64,000 bases of DNA, taken from positions 62,001 through 126,000 of the forward strand of contig CAZOJI010000006.1 of assembly GCA_964580055.1 (NCBI GenBank). The letters run 5' to 3'. How positions within the stretch are numbered: the stretch's first letter is position 1; every line of letters begins with the position of its first letter. Below are positions 1 through 9,294 of the stretch, in pieces. This stretch comes from JBDGYW01 sp964580055 (GTDB lineage Bacteria > Gemmatimonadota > Gemmatimonadetes > Gemmatimonadales > GWC2-71-9). The notes beneath the pieces are model-generated. The model was not told the DNA's origin, did not search any database, and worked only from the letters and a program-made list of their open reading frames with translations. The translations under genes were made by a program, and so were the position numbers.

Positions 1-296
1 GTGTTCCAGTCGTCACCGTCAAACCTGCGAACGTGCGGGCGCAACGCGTCGAAACGAAGCTCGTTGACTCGAGTCACGAAACGGTCCACACTACCGAAAT
101 CGGTGTTTTCCCCACCCAGGTTGAGAAGCTCGGACTCGCCGTCGTTGTTGTGCAGCAGCGTCAAGGTGAAGTTCACCTTGCCCTTTGCGGCACGCGCTCT
201 GTGAAGATCCAAATCGTCCGAAGTCGGCTGCTCGGGATCGTCCACACAGGCAACTGCGAAGAGCATCGTAGAGAAAACGAGGAACAGTCTTCTCAT
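1..296 (-). CDS. Metallophosphoesterase / 5'-nucleotidase-like lipoprotein, N-terminal part (cut by window edge)
   Basis: The frame runs from an ATG at 296 off the left edge with no stop, so only about 98 residues are visible. The N-terminus is a lipoprotein signal (MRRLFLVFSTMLFAVAC, lipobox AVAC) followed by an acidic linker. Then comes LTLLHNNDGES, which resembles the first metal-binding strand of UshA/5'-nucleotidase-type calcineurin-like phosphoesterases (usual form LHTNDxH). A GGAGG lies about 8 bases before the ATG. It would hydrolyse extracytoplasmic phosphoesters, which fits the alkaline phosphatase divergently encoded next door. The family call rests on one motif, and the catalytic core is outside the window. 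Confidence 0.55.
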   Translation of the reverse strand, partial: MRRLFLVFSTMLFAVACVDDPEQPTSDDLDLHRARAAKGKVNFTLTLLHNNDGESELLNLGGENTDFGSVDRFVTRVNELRFDALRPHVRRFDGDDWN

Positions 297-574
297 GAGG
301 GAATTCCTCCTGCCGATTGTTGGCATCCACGCAAGGAATGCCGTTGGTGGGTGGCTCCGGGGTCACAGTCCCGGGGCGGCTGCCTAATCATCAGCAGGAA
401 GTTCCCTGACAATGACAAAGCTATGTCTACGCAACGGTAACGGACGTGTGACGTTTCCCAACGGCAGTGGTATAGGTACAGCGTCACCCGTTATCCTACT
501 TGTTCTCCTGCCGGTCAGTTGGCACATGGTCGTGGTGCTCCGGCGGAGCGAGCAACTCTCGCGAAAGGTGAATC

Positions 575-1840
575 GTGCGGTTTTCGAGACTAGTCAGGCT
601 GCTGCTACCCGTGCTGACCAACGCCGGGCTTTTCCTACCCGCCGGTGCGCAGAGCACGCCCCGGCGGGCGATTGTATACATCGGAGACGGCGCCGGCGTG
701 AGCTACTGGACGGCTGCCGCTATTGCCGCCGACAACCTGGCGGTCGAACAGTTCAGAGTAGTGGGCCTGGTAAACACGGAGAGCTCCGACAGCAAGGTCA
801 CCGACAGCGCGGCGGCAGCCACGGCGTTCGCGTCCGGTGTCAGGACTTACAGAGGCGCGATAGGTGTGAATCCCGATACGGTGCCCGTGCCCAACGTGCT
901 GGAACGCGCCAAGGATCGAGGCATGGCCACCGGACTCATCGCTACGTCTAGCATCACGCATGCGACTCCGGCGGCGTTCGCAGCGCATACGCCCAGCAGG
1001 CAGATGCACTTCGAGATCGCGAAACAGATGGTCGAACTCGAAGTGGACGTCCTGCTCGGCGGGGGACGGGCGTACTTCGACGCAAGCCGCCGACCCGATG
1101 GCCGTGACCTGATCACCGAACTCCGCAACCGCGGCGCATACGCCGGCAGCGAATCCGAGCTGCGAGCACTGAACCTCGCTCGGACTCAACGGTTGACCGG
1201 CCTCTTTGTGGAGGACCATTTGCCCACGGCACCTCGGCGTTCCCCATCCCTACCCGATATGACCGCAGCGGCACTTGACGTGCTGGACCGCGATCCTGAC
1301 GGTTTCTTCCTCATGGTCGAGAGCTCACAACCCGACTGGCTCGGTCACGACAATGAGCCCCTCGATGCGCTGGTGGCGGAGATGCTGGATTTCGACGCAT
1401 CGATAAGGAAGGGACTGGAGTACCAGGCACAGAACCCCGAGACCCTGATACTCGTTCTAGGGGACCATGAGACGGGCGGGTTGGCCATCGAGCTCTTGTC
1501 TGCGCGCCGACTCTTGAGAACGACTGCGTCCGAGCTGGACACACTGAACATGCGCCTTCGTGAGACCGCTCAGGTCTTCGACGGTGCGAACAGGCATTTG
1601 ATCGACAGCACGATGCACTTCGCCAAACGCGCGTCTGCACTGTTGAGGGCAAGATCGCGCGAAGTCGGCAGCGCGGAAATTCTGGTGGGGAGGTATACCG
1701 GAGGAGGTCACACGGCGGAACACATCCCCTTGTTCGCATCCGGTCCTGGCGCGGACCGGTTCGGCGGTTTGATCGAAAACTGGCAAGTCGGACAGTTGTT
1801 GTTGAATTTCGTGGACTCTGGCTTTCACAGCGGCAGATGA
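575..1840 (+). CDS. Alkaline phosphatase, PhoA superfamily, exported
   Basis: A 421-residue phosphomonoesterase with a signal peptide (cleavage likely after PAGAQS). Hallmarks in order are the metal-ligand strand IGDGAG (Asp38), VTDSAAAATAFASG with the phosphorylated Ser78, SSITHATPAAFAAH, the metal site ESSQPDWLGHDN, LGDHETGG, and GGHTAEHIPLFASGP near the C-terminus. All metal-binding blocks are present and the length is normal for the family. The start is a GTG behind AAAGGTG. It releases phosphate from organic esters outside the cytoplasm. The neighbouring nucleotidase-like gene and the glycerophosphodiesterase at 4.9 kb suggest a phosphate-scavenging neighbourhood. Confidence 0.93.
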   Translation: MRFSRLVRLLLPVLTNAGLFLPAGAQSTPRRAIVYIGDGAGVSYWTAAAIAADNLAVEQFRVVGLVNTESSDSKVTDSAAAATAFASGVRTYRGAIGVNPDTVPVPNVLERAKDRGMATGLIATSSITHATPAAFAAHTPSRQMHFEIAKQMVELEVDVLLGGGRAYFDASRRPDGRDLITELRNRGAYAGSESELRALNLARTQRLTGLFVEDHLPTAPRRSPSLPDMTAAALDVLDRDPDGFFLMVESSQPDWLGHDNEPLDALVAEMLDFDASIRKGLEYQAQNPETLILVLGDHETGGLAIELLSARRLLRTTASELDTLNMRLRETAQVFDGANRHLIDSTMHFAKRASALLRARSREVGSAEILVGRYTGGGHTAEHIPLFASGPGADRFGGLIENWQVGQLLLNFVDSGFHSGR

Positions 1841-2060
1841 CGGATTTGCGGTTACGGCATCAGAGCAGTTCCGTTGCAGTAATGTTTCCTCGCTCTGGGT
1901 CACCCGACACAAAGACCGGTTCAATTCCTCGTTCACACGTATTGACTCGACCGGCTTCTTCGTTCCTCGCGAGGGCTTTTTGACATCGTACAACAAACGG
2001 GGTGATCGAACCTCTCCTGCGCACCGCAGGTCCCTCCGCGCCTCCAGCACGGGGAAGCTG

Positions 2061-2261
2061 ATGAGGCGCACACCGCGACAGCCCGTATGCCCAACCTGCG
2101 GCGAAGACCTAACTGTCAGCACGTTCACCTTCGCTTCTCTCAGGGGACACAACTCGGACAGAATTACACGCCTGGTCACATGTTACACTTGCAACCGCGC
2201 TCTCATGTTCGAGAGCAGAAACGAACTGTCCGAACTCAAGAAACAGGGATCAGCAGATTGA
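2061..2261 (+). CDS. Small zinc-ribbon-like protein
   Basis: A 66-residue basic protein with two CxxC pairs (CPTC near residue 10, CYTC near residue 42) separated by about 30 residues, as in zinc ribbons. The chosen ATG at 2061 follows GGGGA; the frame is open further upstream but that part has no recognisable content. The C-terminus is hydrophilic. No enzymatic role can be assigned. It may bind nucleic acid or act as a small structural zinc protein. It is real if the Cys pairs are conserved in relatives, which cannot be checked here. Confidence 0.5.
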   Translation: MRRTPRQPVCPTCGEDLTVSTFTFASLRGHNSDRITRLVTCYTCNRALMFESRNELSELKKQGSAD

Positions 2262-2623
2262 GACCAGTGGAGAGCGGCGGTAGCCCTGGGGATTGCACCA
2301 ACTCCAGGGGGAAACGGCATAAGTCAGGTGCCGCGTCAGTGCGCCCAGGGTCCGCCAAGTACAAAACTCAACATTGAACAACTCGACCATATGTCCGTTA
2401 CGTAACGCGCAGGCAACAGCCGGCTCAGCGGGGCTCGCGTTCATTCCTCTTCGACGCAGCGCTCTGCTGCACCTCAGGTCACCTCAGTGAAGGACCCGAT
2501 GAGTGGTCAGCGACAGCCCCGAGCGCTATATGGCACTCGGATGGCACTCGGGGCTTTTTGGGGAATCCAGCCTACGGTGGCCCAACAATCAAAGGGTAGA
2601 CTTATCCAGACAGGCTCCTGGGA
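2262..2623. other. Gene-free stretch, 362 bp
   Basis: Between the zinc-ribbon gene and the convergent lipoprotein gene no ORF with a recognisable protein was found. The only structure seen is the terminator-like hairpin near 2515-2559. Confidence 0.5.
2515..2559 (+). terminator. Rho-independent terminator-like hairpin
   Basis: AGCCCCGAG (2515-2523) pairs perfectly with CTCGGGGCT (2547-2555) and is followed at once by a T run. The 23-nt loop holds a short direct repeat, TGGCACTCGG. It would end transcripts coming from the zinc-ribbon gene and lies close to the convergent lipoprotein gene. Confidence 0.6.
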
Positions 2624-3235
2624 TCAGGAACCGCCCGTGAAACCCAGCGCTCCGGAGTAGCTGATTCCGCACACGCTGCCGCTGCCCTGTTGGGTGGAAT
2701 AGTCGACGTCCACCTCAATTCCGCACTCGCCCGACCTTCCGTCGGAGCTCTCATAGCGAAACCCACCGCCCATCGAAAAAGACCCGGTGAGAGAGCTACC
2801 CGAGAATGCATAATCCCCCTGCATCTCGAGGTTGGGGTTGCCGTTGACCGTGAATGTGGGTCCGCTCGTCGCCATCGTTTGGCAATTGCTGATGGTCTCG
2901 GTGAAATCGAACTCGAGGTCCAGAGCAAAGGTCTGGTCGTCGAAAGAGCCCTTGATGCTGCCCGTGATGCCTACCGACCCTCCACCAGCGTAGTCAGCTG
3001 ACTCATTGATCGTCTCGTCGATGGTGTGTGTCGCTGCGGGCGCAGCCCGGGGGGCATTCGTAACATCGTCAAATCCTTGCGACATCACTCCAAGCACCTC
3101 GTTCAGTACCTCGGTGGCCTCGGCCTCAGACAAGGGATCGCCACTCGTGGGGCCGGCGCCGTTGTCATCGCCGCAGCTCGCCACGGTCAAAGCCAACACC
3201 GACACAACAGCCGTCGTACAAATCAACTTCCGCAT
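2624..3235 (-). CDS. Hypothetical lipoprotein rich in Gly/Ser beta-strand repeats
   Basis: A 203-residue protein starting at ATG 3235 behind AGGAGG. It has a lipoprotein signal (lipobox TVASC) and a short acidic/Gly linker (GDDNGAGPTSGD), then an alternating hydrophobic pattern suggesting a beta-rich domain. Four cysteines in the mature part (SNCQT, GECG, SVCG plus the lipidated one) could form disulfides. The family was not recognised. The stop lies near the convergent terminator hairpin. It is probably anchored in the outer or inner membrane facing the periplasm; its function is unknown. Confidence 0.75.
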   Translation of the reverse strand: MRKLICTTAVVSVLALTVASCGDDNGAGPTSGDPLSEAEATEVLNEVLGVMSQGFDDVTNAPRAAPAATHTIDETINESADYAGGGSVGITGSIKGSFDDQTFALDLEFDFTETISNCQTMATSGPTFTVNGNPNLEMQGDYAFSGSSLTGSFSMGGGFRYESSDGRSGECGIEVDVDYSTQQGSGSVCGISYSGALGFTGGS

Positions 3236-3462
3236 GCATCCTCCTGGTGATCTGCCTTTTTGGGAGGCGTGTCTTGGGTATTGTATGGAAGTGGAGCGCC
3301 AAAAAAGCCCGTCCGCTCACAGGGGAAAATGTAAGGCGCCCTTCCATCTCAATGCAGCGGCTACCCGCTCTTGTTACGCTAGAAAGACGGCTCTTTTACA
3401 AGTACTTCCGAACGCTCGCTTCTGCGCCACAGGTCGACGGAAGGATCGCACACCGCACCGCT

Positions 3463-4785
3463 TTATTGCCCTGGACTCTCACCCCGCTCCGGCGAGTACG
3501 AGGCCGCGGGAAACCGGAGCTGCAACCGAGGCCGGCATTCGTGTGCCTTCCCTCCATCAGTTATCTGCCAAATCAACCATACCATCGCCGCGTTCGGCAC
3601 CGTCAATAGACCTACTACCGGTGCATTCGCCTGGGAATCAGTTGCCGCCACGTAGAGCAACAAACCGCACAGTGACCCAACAGCAATAGCAACCACAAGG
3701 GGAACAGCAATGCGAGCCGCCCACGGCACCCGCAGCAGCGAAAGCGGAAACACCACCGCCAGTGGAACGGCAAGTGGATTGAGAAACAGCAGGTTCTCGT
3801 TCCAAGCAGTGGCCCAATGATTCGTTTGTACCCACAATAGCATCAATGCCGCACCCGCAGTCCCGATGAGCAAGATCCAGAACCCAACCACGATCCGCGC
3901 CAGCAACAGTCCGCTTCTTCCCCTGGACGCGAACCCTCCTATACTGATCACCAGCACGGCAAGGCCCGCTCCGAAAAGGTGCCAGATGGACTGCGAATTG
4001 CCGTTCATCTGAGGGGTTACCTCGAACGAACCCTCAGCCAGTGTCGTCTCGGAACGTACCAGCGGTCGCTCGAAGCCGCTGTCATCGACCAAAGTGATAT
4101 GGCTCATTCGCTCCCGCATCGAGAGCGGGGCAAACATCTCATCCCACTCCGAGAGCCGACGATCCGCAGGCCTTCCAAGGGCGAGCGTCATACCCGCGTA
4201 GACCCATGGAGAGCGCGGCACTGCTTCCAGCGTGCGGCTTCGGAACGTAGCCGCCGTCAGCTCTGTGCTCTGAGCCTTGATCTGTCCAGCGGTGGCGAGG
4301 TCCAAAGCATCGCGAATACGTGTTGAGCAATTGTCCAGGAAATAATCATACTCGTAGTAGCGGTTTGCATCGCGATCGTTCCACTCGAGGAACTCCCGGA
4401 GCTTCACTGTCTCATCTGGCGTCAAATTGACCTCCTGGAGCCAGACTGAGCGTCCGTCCGCAATGGCCTTCCGAAGGTGCGACTCCGAATCGACGCTCTT
4501 CAACCAGTAGATTGGGCGTCCACGCACGAAACGCAGGAGGAAGCCCTCCTGTTCGAAACTGAACATACCGTAGTTGTAGATCCGGCTCGTACCCCTCTGT
4601 GGATCGCTCAGAAGCAATGCGGAGTGTCCGAACCATGTCCAGGTCTGCCTGCCGGGACCAATCGTCACCAGGTAGACGGAAGGGGAGGTGAGATCGACTG
4701 CGGACGCCGCTGGGCGTAGCTGTCCTTCCGCGGCTTCGATTTGGCAGATCCCCAACGCCAAGACTGTCAAAATCGATCGCAACAT
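3463..4785 (-). CDS. DUF4105 / Lnb-type periplasmic domain protein with C-terminal membrane helices
   Basis: About 440 residues from ATG 4785 (a GTG at 4806 is possible). After a signal sequence comes a domain with WFGHSALLL (His54) and DNCSTRIRDAL (Cys153), the papain-like His/Cys pattern of DUF4105. Several hydrophobic helices follow from about residue 270 to 400. DUF4105 is the N-terminal domain of Lnb, a lipoprotein N-acyltransferase described in Bacteroides, so an envelope role acting on lipoproteins is plausible. The tail after the last helix is polar. The family match is by motif. The acyltransferase role is inferred and less certain than the domain. Confidence 0.65.
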   Translation of the reverse strand: MLRSILTVLALGICQIEAAEGQLRPAASAVDLTSPSVYLVTIGPGRQTWTWFGHSALLLSDPQRGTSRIYNYGMFSFEQEGFLLRFVRGRPIYWLKSVDSESHLRKAIADGRSVWLQEVNLTPDETVKLREFLEWNDRDANRYYEYDYFLDNCSTRIRDALDLATAGQIKAQSTELTAATFRSRTLEAVPRSPWVYAGMTLALGRPADRRLSEWDEMFAPLSMRERMSHITLVDDSGFERPLVRSETTLAEGSFEVTPQMNGNSQSIWHLFGAGLAVLVISIGGFASRGRSGLLLARIVVGFWILLIGTAGAALMLLWVQTNHWATAWNENLLFLNPLAVPLAVVFPLSLLRVPWAARIAVPLVVAIAVGSLCGLLLYVAATDSQANAPVVGLLTVPNAAMVWLIWQITDGGKAHECRPRLQLRFPAASYSPERGESPGQ

Positions 4786-4909
4786 GAGTAGGCCAATGTG
4801 ATGCACTCGGAATCACGGTTTCGCCACTGTTGCGTATCGGGCGGCGAGCGAACCGGTAACCGATTGCGCCCAGGATGCCGGCTGCGCTACCTGGCGACCC
4901 AAAGATGCA

Positions 4910-5641
4910 CTACGCGGATTCTGTTGACGTCGAGCCGCAGAAACGATCCGGGTAGTTCGTGAAGATGCCGTCCGCCCCCATACGCCTCACCATCGACAGA
5001 TCGTCTTCTTCGTTGACCGTGTACACGAAGAACCGCATTCCTCGCTCGTGCGCATCGGCCACGAACTCCACGTTCACGAATTCGAGGCTCGCGTGCACCG
5101 ACCAGGCGCCCAGTGCTTCGGCAAAGGCTGCGTAGTCGAGCGGAATCCCCGCGGTCAAAGCTCCGACGCGGATTTCCGGCATCCTCCTTCCAAAATCGAG
5201 CAACTCGGGGTGATCGAACGAAGAGACTAGAAACTGGTCAGCATGCCAGTTGGAATTCGCAAGAACCTCTTCGATCAGCTCGGCTACGGGCCGCGAGGTG
5301 CCCTCGCCCTTCAGCTCTATGTTCACGCCGGCCCGTGCATCCAACAGCTCCAGGACCTCAGAAAGCAGCGGGATCTTCTGCCCCTTGCCGGCGTCCAAAG
5401 TGCGGAGGTACGCAACCGAGGACTCCGACACCCGCCCCGCCCCGTTAGTCGTGCGGTCCAGCCGATCGTCGTGTATCACAAACAACTCACCGCCGGCCGA
5501 GTGCACATCGGCTTCTACCCAAACGGCGCCCAGATCCAGTGCCTTGGAAAAAGCTGCCAGAGTATTCTCCGGTTCGTAGCCCATGGCACCGCGATGAGCA
5601 AAGCAATAGAAGCCTCCTTGTCCATACTTGATCTTCGGCAT
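4910..5641 (-). CDS. Glycerophosphodiester phosphodiesterase
   Basis: A 243-residue GDPD/UgpQ-type enzyme that cleaves glycerophosphodiesters to glycerol 3-phosphate and an alcohol. Seen are the signature HRGAMGYEPENTLAAF near the N-terminus, VEADVH with the metal-binding acidic pair, IHDDRLDRTTNG, the strand NIELKG, and a C-terminal block FVYTVNEEDD and GADGIFTNYPDRF. Length is typical of a cytoplasmic form and no signal peptide is evident. The start ATG at 5641 sits behind GGAG; a GTG at 5671 extends the frame by ten residues. Placement beside phosphatases and lipid-related genes fits phospholipid turnover. Confidence 0.9.
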   Translation of the reverse strand: MPKIKYGQGGFYCFAHRGAMGYEPENTLAAFSKALDLGAVWVEADVHSAGGELFVIHDDRLDRTTNGAGRVSESSVAYLRTLDAGKGQKIPLLSEVLELLDARAGVNIELKGEGTSRPVAELIEEVLANSNWHADQFLVSSFDHPELLDFGRRMPEIRVGALTAGIPLDYAAFAEALGAWSVHASLEFVNVEFVADAHERGMRFFVYTVNEEDDLSMVRRMGADGIFTNYPDRFCGSTSTESA

Positions 5642-5810
5642 CATTATCTCCAGGGTTACTCTCATCGCCACCCCGATGACAACCCATTAGACACAAAGGT
5701 TTTGACAATCGGGTACGACACCTTATTGTATCAAGCGTGACCGACTCGGGCATCGTCCTTCCCAGGCCACCCTCGCGGCGCTGCGGCCAACAGAGCAGTG
5801 CGCTCTACCA

Positions 5811-6908
5811 GTGCGCATGCAAAACAACGAAGATCTGAACTCGTCCGGCAAAAAGGGGTTCGCGCGTAAAGCGACGGCGAGCCTGCTGGCTGGGCAGATT
5901 CGCCGTTTCATGCATTGGCTCATCCCGGTCATCGTGCTGGGTACAGTTGCCAATGTGGCATTTGCGTTACTCACAACCGATATCGAAGCTCTGCAGGCGG
6001 TTAAGCGCTCAGCACCCTATGCGTTTGCGTTGGCCGCGGTATTGGCGTTTGTGCCGTGGATTACGGACACCATCCACACGCTGATCTGGGTGCGCTTCGT
6101 GGGCGCGAAGATGAGCGTGGTCGAGGTATTCAAGCTGGTCCTCGCCACCCAGCTCGCGGCATCCCTGACGCCGACGGCTGCGGGAGGCGGATATCTCAAA
6201 CTGGCGCTGCTGACGAGATATGGCATTTCGGCCGGTTCCGCCACCTCGCTGGTTTTCTTGCACAGTATAGAGCACACCGTTGTTGCTGCAATCGCGGTGC
6301 CGACGGCGCTCACGATGTCCAACTCCTGGGATCTCCCCATCGTTAGCACCGTCTGGCACTTCATCCAACTGCGGGTCACCGCCTTGGGGCTCTGGGTGAT
6401 TCCAATACTCGGCGCGCTCTTGTTGCTGCTGCAGTTGGCGACCAGGCTCAGCCACAGCCAACACCCGTTCCGTCGCGCACTGCGAAGGGTCACAATGTTC
6501 GCGGAGCGGCTGAGACGGGACTTTCTTGGCGTGTACGTGCTGATCGCGAAACGCGGCAAGATGCGCTTCATGGCGACGTTGGCTGCAACTGCGGTCGGTG
6601 ATCTTTGTCGGTTTGCCGTGGTTGTGCCGCTCTTCGCGGCGTTCTCGGTTCCGGTAACACCCGTCCGGGATTGGCTGCTTCAGTGGGTGGTGTTCGTGGC
6701 TACCATGGTGATCCCCATGCCCGGCGGCGCGGGCGGGGCGGAGGCCATGTTCTATCTCGTCTACGGAGCTTACGTGCCACGCGAGATTCTGGGGTTCGTC
6801 ACGGCGAGTTGGCGGTTCCTCAGCTTCTATGCCGTGTTGATCGGAGGCGGCCTGATCTTCACCGCACTGTCTTTGAAAAGGTTCAACTCGCGCCCCATCG
6901 CTCCTTAA
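5811..6908 (+). CDS. Flippase-like (UPF0104 / LPG-synthase transmembrane) protein
   Basis: A 365-residue integral membrane protein with about eight hydrophobic helices after a polar N-terminal 30 residues. Diagnostic blocks are LAASLTPTAAGGGYLKLALL in the middle and MPGGAGGAEAMFYLVYG near the C-terminus, as in the UPF0104/AglD-type family (lysylphosphatidylglycerol synthase membrane domain). Such proteins are thought to move or modify lipids or lipid-linked substrates. It starts at GTG 5811 or ATG 5817. It is divergent from the GDPD gene. The paralogue at 8239-9294 lacks the first 30 residues and shares the same blocks, so this locus carries two copies around a glycosyltransferase-like gene. 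Confidence 0.82.
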   Translation: MRMQNNEDLNSSGKKGFARKATASLLAGQIRRFMHWLIPVIVLGTVANVAFALLTTDIEALQAVKRSAPYAFALAAVLAFVPWITDTIHTLIWVRFVGAKMSVVEVFKLVLATQLAASLTPTAAGGGYLKLALLTRYGISAGSATSLVFLHSIEHTVVAAIAVPTALTMSNSWDLPIVSTVWHFIQLRVTALGLWVIPILGALLLLLQLATRLSHSQHPFRRALRRVTMFAERLRRDFLGVYVLIAKRGKMRFMATLAATAVGDLCRFAVVVPLFAAFSVPVTPVRDWLLQWVVFVATMVIPMPGGAGGAEAMFYLVYGAYVPREILGFVTASWRFLSFYAVLIGGGLIFTALSLKRFNSRPIAP

Positions 6909-7067
6909 AGGGACGTATCACAGAGTCGGGGACTATTTCACCCACGAATGAACTCTATAGCGGGAAGTGTCTCTGTAGCTTATCGGCCAAGGCCGTCAGT
7001 ACCAATGCCGGCTATTGACGCACCAGTCGCCATTGAGCCTCCGTATCGATGTCGATGGCAATAGGGG

Positions 7068-8084
7068 TCACGCTGTATGGGAAGGATGCGAGGCCCTCTG
7101 AGAAAACCCCACGATATTCCGGGAACACGCTCGGCTGAGGTACTCCCGGCAGACGTCTGCTATCTGCGCGGCTGACGTGCCGCCGTTTTGAATGGGCGCC
7201 AGGCGACTCAACGTCTCCGGATCAATGTCCGAATGGATCTCCTTGTTGAGCGCGTAAGCCACGTACGTTACGGACGAGTACCGCGCCACCAGGGCATCGC
7301 AGTTGGCTATCATGTGATCTGTGTTGCCGTCCGAGAACACCGCGGCATGCGGAGCGTGATGTTCAATCTCCCGCGTGGCGCGGTCTACTCGCTCCAGGGG
7401 ATGGAGCTTGAAGATCAAATCGCGACCGTTCGCAATGCGTAGCGCCTTCTCGATAAACGCCCTTCGGTTTTCATAGCGCAGCACTTCACGACGCGGAGAT
7501 GTGGCGGCCAACACATAGCCTCGGTGTGGAAAGTCGTTATCGATCAGCGCAGCTACGTTATCGAAGTTGGGGATCCCCGTCACGCGGAGGCAGTCCGGAT
7601 CTACCTGCTTGCCTATGAACAGATCGCGATACCCCTCGGACGCCACGCAAAACGCACAATACCTTCCAGAAAGCCCGGTGGTGGAGGTGTTTGCCAGCCA
7701 ACGGGGCAGCCTCAAACTCCTCACGACCCAGTAGCGCCAATCCTCCGGGTCCGTGATTCCTTCCTGGACCAACACGACCTTCTTACCGTGGATGCCCCTC
7801 GGAACGATTACGTCGGTGGCGGTGACCACGAGATCGTATTCACGCGCCGTGCCGCGGTAGTCGATGAGCAAATCGTGCTCGCGCAGATAGTCGAATGTGC
7901 GCTGACGGGCCCGATCCCCCAGAATGGAGTGAGGGAGCATTCCGGCCTCGGCGAGCCAGTGCATCAGGCCATCGGCGAAAAAGGGTGTGTAGTAACATTC
8001 ACAATCGGAGAGAAGCTGTCCGATCTTGTGCATGATTGTAGTCTGGTTCAGCGATCCACCGATCAGCAACACCCGTCCAGCCAT
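7068..8084 (-). CDS. CDP-glycerol glycerophosphotransferase / GT-B-like transferase
   Basis: A 338-residue soluble protein from ATG 8084 (GGGAG just upstream). The first half carries a Rossmann-like start (VLLIGGSLNQTTIMHK). The second half holds LIFKLHPLERVD and ANCDALVARYSSVTYVAYALNKEI. These match the KxHP and SDYSSVxxEAL blocks of CDP-glycerol:poly(glycerophosphate) transferases and related GT-B folds. A role transferring a glycosyl or glycerophosphate unit in envelope glycan or lipid synthesis is inferred. It sits between two UPF0104 membrane proteins. The exact donor and acceptor cannot be told. Confidence 0.6.
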   Translation of the reverse strand: MAGRVLLIGGSLNQTTIMHKIGQLLSDCECYYTPFFADGLMHWLAEAGMLPHSILGDRARQRTFDYLREHDLLIDYRGTAREYDLVVTATDVIVPRGIHGKKVVLVQEGITDPEDWRYWVVRSLRLPRWLANTSTTGLSGRYCAFCVASEGYRDLFIGKQVDPDCLRVTGIPNFDNVAALIDNDFPHRGYVLAATSPRREVLRYENRRAFIEKALRIANGRDLIFKLHPLERVDRATREIEHHAPHAAVFSDGNTDHMIANCDALVARYSSVTYVAYALNKEIHSDIDPETLSRLAPIQNGGTSAAQIADVCREYLSRACSRNIVGFSQRASHPSHTA

Positions 8085-8238
8085 TTTGCTCCCAGTATGC
8101 GGCAAATGTCGCCGAAAACACTATATGCAGACCATCGTAACTGCAACCTAGGCTCAATGTAACGATTGCGCCGCGATAGAGTGAAGCAACGGCCGCGGGG
8201 CATAGAGCTACGCGGGCAAATGCGGCTTGTCGCACATG

Positions 8239-9294
8239 CTATTCGACGCGGCTGCCAAGGCCAAGCTCAGCGCGCACGTTCTTCTTCGCCTTTACCGACG
8301 AGGATTCCAGCACCGGACCTTTGAGCATATGAAAACCCACCGAGCCGACTATGAGGGGCAGGTAGAACGTAAAGAACCGCCACCCCGCCGTTGCCACACC
8401 GAGCAGTCCGGTCGGGATCAAACCTGCGTACACAGCTGCGAATGCCGCCTCGGCACCGCCCGCTGCGCCTGGCGTCGGTATCGCGATCGAGACGGTGAAC
8501 ACGACCCACTGCAACACGAAGAAGAGCACCGGATCAACAGGTAATCCGAGACCGTATGCCAATACCGTGATGACGGAATAGCGCGACGCCCATTTCATTA
8601 TGTTCAAGGGAATCGTCAGCAGCAGAAGCCTCGACCCTCTCGCTCCTATCAACCGATATGTGCCGAGAAACTCCCCAACCGAGCTCACCACCTTGCGGCT
8701 GAGCCGCGCCAGCCTGCCGCTTCTGCCCTCGCTCCACCTGCCGCTTGCAACCAGAACCACGCCGAGTGAGATCGCGATCAACGCAACGATTGCCGCGGTG
8801 AGCACTAACTTCCATGCGAGATCCGGGATGGCGCCCGCTGCAGCCTGAATCGCCGGAACCCTCCACGGCTGCGAATAAATCGCTGCGATCGGGATCACAA
8901 TGGCAAAGGAACAGAAATCCTCGGCGCTGCCCAATGTCGTGAGCGCCGCCGCACGGCCGGCACCATGTCCGGTCTCCAGCAACAGCCCCAGCTTGGCCGG
9001 TACCCCTCCGACCGCGGGCGGGCTGACGGCCGCTCCCAACTGGGTCCCCACTATGACTCGAAATGCAACCGGATATCGCAGAGGCTGCCCGAGAAATCCG
9101 GTCCAAATCCACAACCGCAGTGCGTCGGTGAACCACGGGACCAATGCCAGGGCAGCCGCAACCAACAGAAACAAGGGAGGAAAACTCTCGAGCGCCGCGA
9201 CCGTGCCTGAGTCGCTGGTCGCAAGGGCCAAGGTGAGGTTGACGACCAAGCCGATGGCCACAACCAGGAAAACGAATCTCAGAACCCGGCTCAT
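8239..9294 (-). CDS. Flippase-like (UPF0104 / LPG-synthase transmembrane) protein, second copy
   Basis: A 351-residue polytopic membrane protein, paralogous to the gene at 5811-6908. It has an N-terminal helix FVFLVVAIGLVVNL, then GTQLGAAVSPPAVGGVPAK in place of the first copy's APTAAGGG block, and IPTPGAAGGAEAAFAAVYAG near the C-terminus. ATG at 9294 is preferred over the TTG three bases upstream. It lies 154 bp upstream of the CDP-glycerol-type transferase gene and on the same strand, so the two may be cotranscribed. Role inferred: moving or presenting the lipid substrate for the nearby glycosyltransferases. Confidence 0.82.
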   Translation of the reverse strand: MSRVLRFVFLVVAIGLVVNLTLALATSDSGTVAALESFPPLFLLVAAALALVPWFTDALRLWIWTGFLGQPLRYPVAFRVIVGTQLGAAVSPPAVGGVPAKLGLLLETGHGAGRAAALTTLGSAEDFCSFAIVIPIAAIYSQPWRVPAIQAAAGAIPDLAWKLVLTAAIVALIAISLGVVLVASGRWSEGRSGRLARLSRKVVSSVGEFLGTYRLIGARGSRLLLLTIPLNIMKWASRYSVITVLAYGLGLPVDPVLFFVLQWVVFTVSIAIPTPGAAGGAEAAFAAVYAGLIPTGLLGVATAGWRFFTFYLPLIVGSVGFHMLKGPVLESSSVKAKKNVRAELGLGSRVE

